From assembly GCA_033721955.1 (NCBI GenBank), contig JAWVZY010000015.1:1-18208 (forward strand): a stretch of DNA of 18,208 nt. Direction: 5' to 3'. Shown piece after piece: positions 1-7,835 of the stretch; position 1 is the first letter of the stretch; each line of letters begins with the position of its first letter. Under the pieces are notes generated by a model, which was not told where the DNA came from, ran no database searches, and worked only from the letters and a program-made list of their open reading frames with translations. A program made the translations under genes and the position numbers. Source of the stretch: JAWVZY01 sp033721955. GTDB taxonomy: Bacteria > Patescibacteriota > Minisyncoccia > Spechtbacterales > 2-12-FULL-38-22.

Positions 1-1005
1 CCTTTATTTGTAACCGTTCTAATTGTCTCTATAACATATGCCATAGTCCAGCATAATCTTTTTGACGTACGGCTTATTGCAACAGAATTATTTAGCGTTC
101 TTACGATCTTTATATTTTTAATTAATATTTTCACATCATCTACCTCTTCTGAATTCATATTCAACACGGGGCTTTTTATTCTTATAGCGATCTTTGGATA
201 CCTGCTTGTGCGCGGCACAATTCGCGAAATAGAGGCCTTGCAGGAACTTTCAGATAAAAAATCGGAATTTTTATCTATCGCTTCTCATCAGTTAAGAACT
301 CCCATAAGCAGCATGAAGGGTTATCTTGCAATGTTGCGCGAAGGAGATTTTGGTAAGCTAAATAAAGAACAGCTTTTAACTATTAACAAAACCTACAAAA
401 TAAATGAAGGCATGCTTCGGCTTATAAATGACTTTTTAAACTTGTCCCGAGCTGAAAAAGGCACTTTAGAATACAGTTTTGATAAAGTTGATCTGATAAA
501 AATGATGGATGGTATAGTAGAGCACCTGAGAGTTTGGGCTGATGTAAAAAATGTTGATATAAACTGGAAAAAACCTGAAGAACCCATAATGGTCTATGCG
601 GACGAGGGCAAATTAAGCCAAGTCATTTCAAATTTAATTGATAATGCGATAAAATATACACAAACTAAAGGAGGGGTTTCTGTTAAGGCCGCAAAAGAAA
701 ACGGACATGTAAGGATCTATATTAAAGATAATGGAATAGGAATACCCAAAGAAGAATTGAATACAATATTTCAAAGCTTTGAAAGGGGGGAGAAGGGAAA
801 AAGAGAAAATGCAGGAGGTTCAGGTCTTGGCCTGTATGTTGCAAAAATGATAATAGAAGGGCATAATGGCAGAATATGGGCTGAAAGCGAGGGCGAGGGA
901 AAGGGAAGTACATTTGTTGTAGAACTGCCCTTAACGCCTTTAGAAAATATAACCCAAAAGAAAGATGCAGAGGATATATATCAAACAAATAACAGAAAAA
1001 AGTAA
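1..1005 (+). CDS. Membrane sensor histidine kinase, 5' end missing
   Basis: The reading frame is open from base 1, so the gene begins before the window; the GTG at 208 is internal. Codons 1-69 encode the end of a multi-span membrane sensor (two hydrophobic stretches, with a segment resembling the membrane part of 7TM-type histidine kinases). Then comes a complete kinase core. The H-box reads SHQLRTP, with the phospho-accepting His at 286-288. The N-box is NLIDNAIKYT, the G1 box DNGIGIP and the G2 box GGSGLGLYVA. This is a standard HisKA plus HATPase module that would autophosphorylate and pass phosphate to a response regulator. No regulator gene is in view; it may lie upstream. The stimulus cannot be told. 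The last 41 nt overlap aspS in another frame. Confidence 0.93.
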   Translation, partial: PLFVTVLIVSITYAIVQHNLFDVRLIATELFSVLTIFIFLINIFTSSTSSEFIFNTGLFILIAIFGYLLVRGTIREIEALQELSDKKSEFLSIASHQLRTPISSMKGYLAMLREGDFGKLNKEQLLTINKTYKINEGMLRLINDFLNLSRAEKGTLEYSFDKVDLIKMMDGIVEHLRVWADVKNVDINWKKPEEPIMVYADEGKLSQVISNLIDNAIKYTQTKGGVSVKAAKENGHVRIYIKDNGIGIPKEELNTIFQSFERGEKGKRENAGGSGLGLYVAKMIIEGHNGRIWAESEGEGKGSTFVVELPLTPLENITQKKDAEDIYQTNNRKK

Positions 1006-2374
1006 CCAGGAGGTAGAACTTGCCGGCTGGGTGGATTCACGCCGTGATCACGGCAAGCTTATTTTTATTGACCTAAGAGATAAAACGGGCAAGGTTCAAG
1101 TTGTAATAAAGCCGGATGCAAAAGAGGCCTATAAAATAGCGCAGGATATAAGAGATGAATGGGTAGTTTCAATAAAAGGGGTGGTTAAAGAACGACCTGA
1201 AAATATGAAAAATGCTGATATTGAAACAGGAGGATTTGAAATACCAGCCACAGAATTAAAAGTATTAAATTCCTCTAAAACGCCGCCGTTTCCACTTAAT
1301 ACAGACGGCTATGATCTTAGCGAGGAGGTTCGGCTTAAATATCGATATTTAGATTTACGCCGCGAAAGATTAAATGAAAATATAAAACTCCGCTCAGAGC
1401 TTATAAAAAAGGTTAGAGAATTTCTGTTTGAAAAAGATTTTACAGAAATAGAAACACCCCTGCTTACAAAAGCAACACCTGAAGGCGCCCGTGATTTTTT
1501 AGTACCCGCGCGTCTGCATCCGGGAAAATTCTTTGCTTTACCGCAATCACCTCAACAATATAAACAACTGCTCATGGTGGCTGGTTTTGAAAAATATTTT
1601 CAAATAGCACGCGCAGTAAGAGATGAAGACCTTAGGGCAGACCGAGGGTTTGAACATACACAAATTGATATTGAAATGAGCTTTGTAAAACGAGATGAGG
1701 TTATGGCTTTAAATGAGAAAATGATAACAAGCGTATTTGAATCACTTGGAAGGAAAATAAAGCAAAAACCATTTCCTATATTAACTTATGCAGAAGCCAT
1801 GGAAAAATACGGTGAAGATCGTTTTGATATGCGAAATGACAAAGAAAAGGAAGATGGTGTACTGGCATTTGCCTGGGTGGTTGATTTCCCATTTTTTGAA
1901 AAAACAGACGAAGGCAATTGGACCTTTACCCATAATCCATTTTCTCAACCTAAAGAAGAATTTATAGAAGATGTACTTGCAGGTAAAAATACTCAAAACA
2001 TATTAACAACACAATATGACCTTGTATGTAACGGTTATGAAGTGGGTGGAGGAAGTATAAGGGCACATAAACCCGAGGTATTAAAAGCTGTACTTAAAGT
2101 TATAGGGTACAGCGAAAAAGAGGCAGGAAGGAAATTTGGCCACATGATAGAGGCGCTAAATTATGGCGCTCCACCACACGGAGGTATAGCTTATGGGGTA
2201 GAAAGATTAATTATGATACTTCAAAATGAACAATATTTAAGAGAAGTACAGGCATTTCCGCAAACCGGTTCAGGCAAAACCTCAGTTATGGAGGCGCCCT
2301 CAGAAGTAGATGCAAAACAACTGCGAGAACTTGGAATTAAAGTTATAGAAAAAAAAGATGAAGATAAAAAATAA
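965..2374 (+). CDS. aspS: Aspartyl-tRNA synthetase, short form lacking the GAD domain
   Basis: Class IIb synthetase that charges tRNA with aspartate in the cytoplasm. The N-terminal OB-fold anticodon-binding domain covers residues 1-110 (AGWVDSRRDHG at 20-30). The catalytic core follows: TPEGARDFLVP near 171-181, motif 2 with RDEDLRADR at 219-227, and motif 3 GGIAYGVERL at 406-415. The sequence is of bacterial type, but at 469 residues it is much shorter than the usual bacterial enzyme of about 590. The loss is clean: YGEDRFDMR (282-290) runs almost directly into LAFAWVVDFP (300-309), where the GAD insertion domain normally sits. The ATG at 965 lies inside the kinase gene but gives the expected AspRS N-terminus. 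The end overlaps the next gene by 17 nt. His29 resembles the residue seen in non-discriminating AspRS. Confidence 0.96.
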   Translation: MQRIYIKQITEKSNQEVELAGWVDSRRDHGKLIFIDLRDKTGKVQVVIKPDAKEAYKIAQDIRDEWVVSIKGVVKERPENMKNADIETGGFEIPATELKVLNSSKTPPFPLNTDGYDLSEEVRLKYRYLDLRRERLNENIKLRSELIKKVREFLFEKDFTEIETPLLTKATPEGARDFLVPARLHPGKFFALPQSPQQYKQLLMVAGFEKYFQIARAVRDEDLRADRGFEHTQIDIEMSFVKRDEVMALNEKMITSVFESLGRKIKQKPFPILTYAEAMEKYGEDRFDMRNDKEKEDGVLAFAWVVDFPFFEKTDEGNWTFTHNPFSQPKEEFIEDVLAGKNTQNILTTQYDLVCNGYEVGGGSIRAHKPEVLKAVLKVIGYSEKEAGRKFGHMIEALNYGAPPHGGIAYGVERLIMILQNEQYLREVQAFPQTGSGKTSVMEAPSEVDAKQLRELGIKVIEKKDEDKK

Positions 2375-3494
2375 AAATACTATAGTAGAGGTCTTAAATA
2401 AAACAAAGATCTTTATAAAAAATAACCCAAAAATGCTGGGGATCTTAGGAATCTCTATAATTTTACCTGTATTACTGACATTGTTTTTCTATTATGGAAA
2501 TGTAAACCTAGCAACAATTAATATTTTATCTCCACAAAAAACATCGGAGACAGCAACAGAAACTACTACTCAAAATAGATTAAAACTAAAGTTAATATCA
2601 GAAAATGAATTTTTAGATAAATTCAACCCAGCACCCGCCTTCCTGCCAAAACCCATACAAATAAACACAACACTTTCGGGATTTCTAAAAAGTAATTCAG
2701 CTCTTGATCTTTTGCCCACGCGCAATTGGGCTGTGCCGTTTAAAGATGTTGAGGCCTATAGCGCTATAGCAATTGAAATGCCGACAAAAAGAATTTTATA
2801 CGGTAAAAATGTGTACCAGGTAAGACCCATTGCCAGTATTACAAAACTGGTGACTGCTGTTGTAGCTTTTGAAAATATAGACCCTGATACTATAGTAACA
2901 ATATCTCAAGATGCAATAGAAACAGAAGGTGCGGCAGGGGGTCTTGTAGGGGGTGAGAAATTAACAGCTGAGGAGCTGGCATATGCCCTTCTGCTTGAAA
3001 GCAGCAACGATGCGGCAATAGCTCTGGCAGAACATTATAATGATAACAGGGAAGAAGGAGCACCTGATTTTGTAGAGCTCATGAACATGAAGGTTCAAAA
3101 CTGGGGAATTAATGACACATCCTTTGAGGAGCCAACCGGCTTAAGCGCAAATAACACATCTTCTGCAAACAGTATAGGTAAAATATTGTATGAAGCAACT
3201 CAAAACAAAGATATTGCCTATATCATGAGACAAACCAGCCATGCTACAGAAGCACTAAACAAGGACATGGCGCATTACTGGATAAACTTAAATACCTTAC
3301 TTGGTGCTTATCCTGAAATTATCGGGGGCAAAACCGGTTTTACAGATGAAGCGGGGCCCTCAATGGCAATAATAGCAACGACACCAAACAGTGATCGCTA
3401 CGTAGTTATCGCGGTGCTCAATGCTATAGACAGAGTGGCTGAAACAAGAGAATTATATAACTGGGTAAAAGAAGCATACATCTGGGAAGAATAG
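2358..3494 (+). CDS. Serine D,D-carboxypeptidase (DacA/PBP5 family, peptidase S11)
   Basis: Predicted membrane-anchored penicillin-binding protein that removes the terminal D-Ala from peptidoglycan stem peptides outside the membrane. All three active-site motifs are present: SITK with nucleophile Ser160, SSN at 215-217, and KTG at 325-327. A single hydrophobic segment at about residues 27-48 serves as an N-terminal anchor, followed by a Ser/Thr/Pro-rich linker to about residue 120 and the catalytic domain. The protein ends soon after that domain, so the C-terminal beta-domain and amphipathic membrane helix of E. coli PBP5 are absent. It overlaps aspS by 17 nt and is followed by mraY 9 nt later, so the three are probably co-transcribed. 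A beta-lactamase is less likely, given the KTGFTDEAG motif and the wall-synthesis context. Confidence 0.92.
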   Translation: MKIKNKNTIVEVLNKTKIFIKNNPKMLGILGISIILPVLLTLFFYYGNVNLATINILSPQKTSETATETTTQNRLKLKLISENEFLDKFNPAPAFLPKPIQINTTLSGFLKSNSALDLLPTRNWAVPFKDVEAYSAIAIEMPTKRILYGKNVYQVRPIASITKLVTAVVAFENIDPDTIVTISQDAIETEGAAGGLVGGEKLTAEELAYALLLESSNDAAIALAEHYNDNREEGAPDFVELMNMKVQNWGINDTSFEEPTGLSANNTSSANSIGKILYEATQNKDIAYIMRQTSHATEALNKDMAHYWINLNTLLGAYPEIIGGKTGFTDEAGPSMAIIATTPNSDRYVVIAVLNAIDRVAETRELYNWVKEAYIWEE

Positions 3495-3503
3495 AGTTCA
3501 AAA

Positions 3504-4553
3504 ATGGTTGAATTAAATATAATTGAATTAGTACGTATATTTGCCTTAACAGGCATTGCTTTTGGCATAACTATTCTTTGGACCCCGGCATTAACTCACT
3601 TTCTATACAAATATAATTTCGGCAAACAAATAAGGCAGGACTCAAATGCTCCTGTATTTATGGAGCTTCACAAGCACAAGGAGGGAACTCCAACAATGGG
3701 CGGTATTTTAATTTGGGGTACAGTGCTTCTGCTTATGGCTGCTTTTTGGATATTGGCACAAATTTTCCCTGACTCCATACTGGGGCGTTTTAATTTTATA
3801 GACAGAGGAGAGACATACCTGCCTCTTGCCGCGTTATTTGCATCGGCTATTGTAGGGCTTGCGGATGATCTTTTGGGAATTTTTAAAATAGGCCCCAAAG
3901 GCGGGGGAATACGCATGCGCCACCGCTTAACACTCTATACTGCGATTGCTGCAATTGGCGCCTGGTGGTTTTATTTTAAACTTGAATGGACACACCTGCA
4001 TATTCCGTTTGTAGGCGATATAGAAATTGGCGTCTGGTATATACCGTTTTTTATACTGGTTATCGTAGCTACAGCATTTAGCACAAATGAAGCAGATGGC
4101 TTGGATGGGCTTGCCGGAGGCGTGCTTATGCTTGCCTTTGCAAGCTACGGAGTACTTGCGTTTGTCACAGGAAGCTTTCATCTTGCAGCTCTTACCGCTG
4201 TAATTATCGGCTCACTTCTTGCATTTTTATGGTTTAATGTGCCACCGGCCCGTTTTTTTATGGGTGATACCGGGTCAATGCCCCTTGGGGTAACTTTAGG
4301 CATTATAGCTCTACTTACAGACCAGGCATTATTGCTTCTACTTATTGCTTTTATACCTGTAATAGAGAGTGCAAGCGTCATTATACAGCTTATTTCCAAG
4401 AAATTAAGAAACGGTAAAAAAATATTTTTATCAACACCAATCCACCATCATTTTGAAGCCAAGGGTTGGCCTGAGAGCAAGGTTGTAATGCGTTTTTGGA
4501 TAATATCGGCAGTCATGGCGGGACTTGGAATAATAATAGGTTTAATAGGTTAA
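3504..4553 (+). CDS. mraY: Phospho-MurNAc-pentapeptide transferase MraY
   Basis: Integral membrane enzyme that transfers phospho-MurNAc-pentapeptide from UDP to undecaprenyl phosphate, giving lipid I. At 349 residues with about ten hydrophobic spans it is of normal size. Family motifs are clear: KEGTPTMGG at 59-67, the magnesium-binding ADD at 120-122, DGLDGLAGG at 198-206, FMGDTGS at 252-258, and the PIHHHFE triad at 312-318. The usual NLTD before GLDG reads NEAD here (195-198), a divergence that keeps the Asn and Asp. It is the last gene of the kinase-aspS-carboxypeptidase-mraY run and is followed by a strong terminator. The neighbours expected in a classical division/cell-wall cluster (murE, murF, ftsI) are not next to it. 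Confidence 0.97.
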   Translation: MVELNIIELVRIFALTGIAFGITILWTPALTHFLYKYNFGKQIRQDSNAPVFMELHKHKEGTPTMGGILIWGTVLLLMAAFWILAQIFPDSILGRFNFIDRGETYLPLAALFASAIVGLADDLLGIFKIGPKGGGIRMRHRLTLYTAIAAIGAWWFYFKLEWTHLHIPFVGDIEIGVWYIPFFILVIVATAFSTNEADGLDGLAGGVLMLAFASYGVLAFVTGSFHLAALTAVIIGSLLAFLWFNVPPARFFMGDTGSMPLGVTLGIIALLTDQALLLLLIAFIPVIESASVIIQLISKKLRNGKKIFLSTPIHHHFEAKGWPESKVVMRFWIISAVMAGLGIIIGLIG

Positions 4554-4572
4554 AACTAAAAAATTTAAAAAC

Positions 4573-4598
4573 AAAAACACCCCGGACGGGGTGTTTTT
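4573..4598 (+). terminator. Rho-independent terminator after mraY
   Basis: CACCCC (4578-4583) pairs with GGGGTG (4588-4593) around the four-base loop GGAC. Five A's before and five T's after extend the stem and supply the U-tract. The hairpin is symmetric enough to work on either strand. It separates the aspS-mraY run from the murI run. Confidence 0.9.
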
Positions 4599-4634
4599 AA
4601 ACTTCAATTTTTAATCGGTATTTTTATGCTTATT

Positions 4635-4643
4635 TGTTATAAT
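4635..4643 (+). promoter_or_regulatory. Extended -10 promoter for murI, leaderless type
   Basis: TGTTATAAT is a perfect TATAAT box preceded by TGn. No good -35 box lies 16-18 bases upstream, as is common for extended -10 promoters. Seven bases separate the box from the murI ATG at 4651, so transcription should start at or within a base of the ATG, leaving no room for a ribosome-binding site. Confidence 0.72.
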
Positions 4644-4650
4644 ATAGTTA

Positions 4651-5433
4651 ATGCAGCCAATAGGTATTTTTGACTCCGGAATAGGAGGATTATCCATTTA
4701 TAAAGATGTTAAAAAACTCTTACCACAGGAGGATTTTATTTACGTTGCAGATAAAAAATATTTTCCATATGGCATACAAAATACAAGCACAATAAAAGAG
4801 AGGGGGCGAAATATTGTATCATGGCTTGAAGATCAGGGTACAAAGCTAATTGTAATAGCATGCAATACATCTACAGTGTCGGCACTTACTTATTTGCGCA
4901 AAATTAATCCTGATATTCCGATAGTGGGTACAGTGCCTGTAATAAAAACGTGTGCTGAGGAAACGAAAAATGGTAAAATTGGTGTACTTAGTACCCCAAA
5001 AACAGCTGCAAGCAAATACCACAAAAACCTTATAAATGATTTTGCCGACGACAAAGATGTCTACACAATAGCAGTTCCCAATTTAGTTGAGATTATTGAA
5101 GAAGGTAAATTTCATGCAAGAACTCTTGAACTTGTAACGCCTCTCAAAATACTGCAAAAAAAAGAGGTAGATACCCTGGCCTTGGCATGTACACATTTTC
5201 CGCTTTTGAGCGATACAATAAAAGATGTGGTAGGGGAGGAGATATTAGTTTTAGATTCGGGAGAAGCGATAGCAAGGCAAGTTATGCGTGTGCTTGAGGC
5301 CAATGAACAACTAAAATCAGGTGACAAGCCGGGGGAAACATTATTTTACACAACAAAAGATAATAAAAATTTTGATGAAATGCTTAAAAAATACCTGAAT
5401 GAAGAATACCGATCCAAGTTAATAAACATATAG
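4651..5433 (+). CDS. murI: Glutamate racemase
   Basis: Converts L-glutamate to D-glutamate, the substrate that MurD (next gene) adds to UDP-MurNAc-L-Ala. The cofactor-independent Asp/Glu racemase signature is complete: FDSGIGGLS (7-15) with Asp8, the first catalytic cysteine in ACNTST (Cys71), and the second in ACTHFPLL (Cys180). The 260-residue length is normal. The usual GD-x-x-x-x-PYG element is altered to ADKKYFPYG at 33-41. The gene starts directly after its -10 box and ends one base before murD, so racemase and ligase are probably made from one message. Confidence 0.96.
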   Translation: MQPIGIFDSGIGGLSIYKDVKKLLPQEDFIYVADKKYFPYGIQNTSTIKERGRNIVSWLEDQGTKLIVIACNTSTVSALTYLRKINPDIPIVGTVPVIKTCAEETKNGKIGVLSTPKTAASKYHKNLINDFADDKDVYTIAVPNLVEIIEEGKFHARTLELVTPLKILQKKEVDTLALACTHFPLLSDTIKDVVGEEILVLDSGEAIARQVMRVLEANEQLKSGDKPGETLFYTTKDNKNFDEMLKKYLNEEYRSKLINI

Positions 5434-5434
5434 C

Positions 5435-6751
5435 ATGAACTTAAGCTTCAAAAATAAAAAAATAACCCTTATGGGTTTGGGGTTGATGGGAGGAGGTGTT
5501 GCAGACGCCTTGTTTTTTATTAAAGAAGGCGCAAATCTAACAATAACCGATCTGCGCGATGAAAAAGAACTAAAACCTTCAGTGGAAAAAATAAAGAAAT
5601 ACTTAAATAAAATACAGGCAAAAAATAAACCCGTGGTACACTGGGTGCTGGGCGAACACAGGAAAAAAGATTTTATTCAGGCAGATCTGATAATAAAGAA
5701 TCCGGGTGTTCCAAATGATTCTCCCTATCTAAAAATAGCCCGGGAAGCGGGTGTCAAAATAGATATGACAAGCGGGATATTCTTTGAATTAGCAAATACA
5801 AGCAAGCTAATTGCTGTAACGGGCACCAAGGGAAAATCTACTACCGCGGCCTTAATACATAGAGTATTAAAGTTTAAATATCCAAATGCCTATATTGCAG
5901 GGCTTCCGGGCATGCCACTAATGGACAAAGCAAAAAATGCAGAAAAAAACTGGGGAGTTATTGAATTATCATCATGGCAACTTGAAGGCATAAATAAACA
6001 TAAAAAAAATGCCCATATCGCTGTGCTTACAAATATAGCAGAGGATCATCTAAATCGTCATAAAAATTTTGAGCAGTATAAAAATGCTAAAAAGATAATG
6101 TATTTATATCAAAATCCCACTGATTATCTTGTGGCTCACAGTAGCTTAAAAAAAGATACAAATGATGCTCCCTCACAAAAAATATATTATTCACAGACAA
6201 AGTTAAAAGATACTTCAACCATGCTACACCCTCAAAATATAGCCGCAACACTTAAAGTAGTTGATATCTTAAATATAGATAAGTCCAAAGCTATAGACAC
6301 AATTAAACAATTTAGGGGGCTGGAAGGCAGGTTAGAATATGTCGGGGATATAAAAGGAATAAGAGTTTATAATGATACAACTGCCACAAACCCTTATGCT
6401 ACCATTGAATCGCTAAAACATTTTGCCGATAAAAAAGTGGCGCTTATATTAGGTGGCAAGGATAAAGGACTTAATTACAATAAGCTTTCAAATATAATAA
6501 AGGGTATTTATTTTATAGCTTTGTTGCCCGGCTCTGCAAGTGATAAAATACTATTAGAGATACAAAATAAAAAACAAAAGGGAGAAATAGAGCAGGTTAA
6601 AGACCTTAAAGAAGCTGTTGAGGAATGCGTTAAATCAAACCCGGATATTATTTTACTATCACCTGCCGCAGCTAGTTTTAATATGTTCAAAAATGAATTT
6701 GAAAGAGGAAAAAAATTTAAAAAAATAATAAATAAGTTTAATGGCTCGTAA
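5435..6751 (+). CDS. murD: UDP-MurNAc-L-Ala:D-Glu ligase MurD
   Basis: Cytoplasmic ATP-dependent Mur ligase that adds D-glutamate to UDP-MurNAc-L-alanine. It has the N-terminal UMP-binding Rossmann part, an ATP loop TGTKGKSTT at 129-137, the central-domain IELSSWQLE near 176-184, and a C-terminal domain with NDTTATNPYAT (313-323) and LLSPAAASF (407-415). The D-Glu-type motifs and the pairing with murI favour MurD over the other Mur ligases. At 438 residues it is of usual size. No Shine-Dalgarno is visible. It begins one base after murI and its last 11 nt overlap ftsW, so translation is probably coupled. Confidence 0.95.
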   Translation: MNLSFKNKKITLMGLGLMGGGVADALFFIKEGANLTITDLRDEKELKPSVEKIKKYLNKIQAKNKPVVHWVLGEHRKKDFIQADLIIKNPGVPNDSPYLKIAREAGVKIDMTSGIFFELANTSKLIAVTGTKGKSTTAALIHRVLKFKYPNAYIAGLPGMPLMDKAKNAEKNWGVIELSSWQLEGINKHKKNAHIAVLTNIAEDHLNRHKNFEQYKNAKKIMYLYQNPTDYLVAHSSLKKDTNDAPSQKIYYSQTKLKDTSTMLHPQNIAATLKVVDILNIDKSKAIDTIKQFRGLEGRLEYVGDIKGIRVYNDTTATNPYATIESLKHFADKKVALILGGKDKGLNYNKLSNIIKGIYFIALLPGSASDKILLEIQNKKQKGEIEQVKDLKEAVEECVKSNPDIILLSPAAASFNMFKNEFERGKKFKKIINKFNGS

Positions 6752-7835
6752 AAAGAAAAAGCCCGATAAAATATTACTATATGCTTTTGGGGCGCTTATT
6801 TTTATAGGTATAGTTGCTCTGATCTCGGCATCTGCACAACAGAGTAACAAGGATTTTGGCAATATATATGAATATTTTGTACATCAATTCCTATATGGTT
6901 TTATTATAGGGGGAATAGCGGCATTTATAATGTACAAACTTCCCTATAAGAAATTAAAAAAATTAGCTCCTATCATATTTGCAATATCTCTGGGACTTAT
7001 GCTGCTTGTATTTGTACCCGGTCTTGCTCTTGAAACAGGGGGGGCACAACGTTGGATAAATCTGAGATTTGCAACTTTTCAGCCCTCAGAACTTGTAAAG
7101 CTGGCATTTGTGATTTATTTAGCTGCATGGTTATCAAACAAAATGAAGGAGATGAAAAAAGGTAAAGAGTTTTTTCCTTTTATGGTGCTTCTGAGCATCT
7201 TAATCTTACTTCTCATGGCGCAACCCGATTTCAGCACAACCGGCATAATAGCTATAACGGCCGGGGCTATGTATTTTGCTGCAGGGGCGCGCCTTAAATA
7301 TATAGGTGGTATAATGGGAGCAGGAATTGCTGCATTTTATATATTTGTTAAGACATCTCCATACAGAATGAGTAGAGTTTTAACGTTTCTAAATCCCGAA
7401 AGTGATCCATTTGGTATGGGTTACCAAATAAATCAACTGATGATAGCGGTAGGTTCGGGAAAATTATTCGGCTTAGGACCCTTACAAGGCATACAAAAGA
7501 ACCTTCTTCCCCTTGCAATGAATGATTCAATTTATGCAGTATGGGCTGAAGAGCTCGGCTTTATAGGAGCCTCGCTGCTTGTTTTAATATTCCTTATTAT
7601 TGTATGGCGCGGATTTAAAATAGCAGAGCTTGCGGGAAATGATTTTGCCCGCTTAACGGCGCTAGGCATAACGGTTTGGCTATTTATACAAGCAATAGTG
7701 AACATGGGGGCAATTCTTGGCATATTACCCCTGACAGGTGTAACGCTTCCTTTAATTAGTTACGGAAGTTCATCAATGATAGTAACATTAATGGCCGCGG
7801 GGCTTCTCCTGCAGCTTTCAAAAGAAATATCATGA
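6741..7835 (+). CDS. ftsW: SEDS-family septal peptidoglycan polymerase FtsW
   Basis: Multi-span membrane glycosyltransferase that polymerises lipid II, usually with a partner class B PBP, at the division site. About ten hydrophobic segments follow a short basic N-terminus (ARKKKKPDK). SEDS signatures include GGAQRWINL (100-108), FQPSELVKLA (113-122), QPDFSTTG (161-168), the GMGYQINQ loop (225-232) and PLISYGSSS near the end. Placement between murD and murG favours FtsW over RodA. The extracellular motif usually written PEAHTDF reads PLAMNDS here (257-263): Asp262 is kept while the Glu and His are lost. The stop TGA overlaps the murG start as ATGA, and the next in-frame TAG is two codons on. 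Confidence 0.93.
   Translation: MARKKKKPDKILLYAFGALIFIGIVALISASAQQSNKDFGNIYEYFVHQFLYGFIIGGIAAFIMYKLPYKKLKKLAPIIFAISLGLMLLVFVPGLALETGGAQRWINLRFATFQPSELVKLAFVIYLAAWLSNKMKEMKKGKEFFPFMVLLSILILLLMAQPDFSTTGIIAITAGAMYFAAGARLKYIGGIMGAGIAAFYIFVKTSPYRMSRVLTFLNPESDPFGMGYQINQLMIAVGSGKLFGLGPLQGIQKNLLPLAMNDSIYAVWAEELGFIGASLLVLIFLIIVWRGFKIAELAGNDFARLTALGITVWLFIQAIVNMGAILGILPLTGVTLPLISYGSSSMIVTLMAAGLLLQLSKEIS

Noticed and set aside
208..210. GTG at 208 as the true start of the histidine kinase
   Set aside because: The frame is open to base 1 and encodes recognisable membrane-sensor sequence, so the gene continues upstream.
7833..7835. Possible UGA recoding, as in some candidate phyla (Gracilibacteria, SR1)
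   Set aside because: All genes read full length without internal TGA and use GGN for glycine. The single TGA stop (ftsW) gives a normal end overlapping murG.
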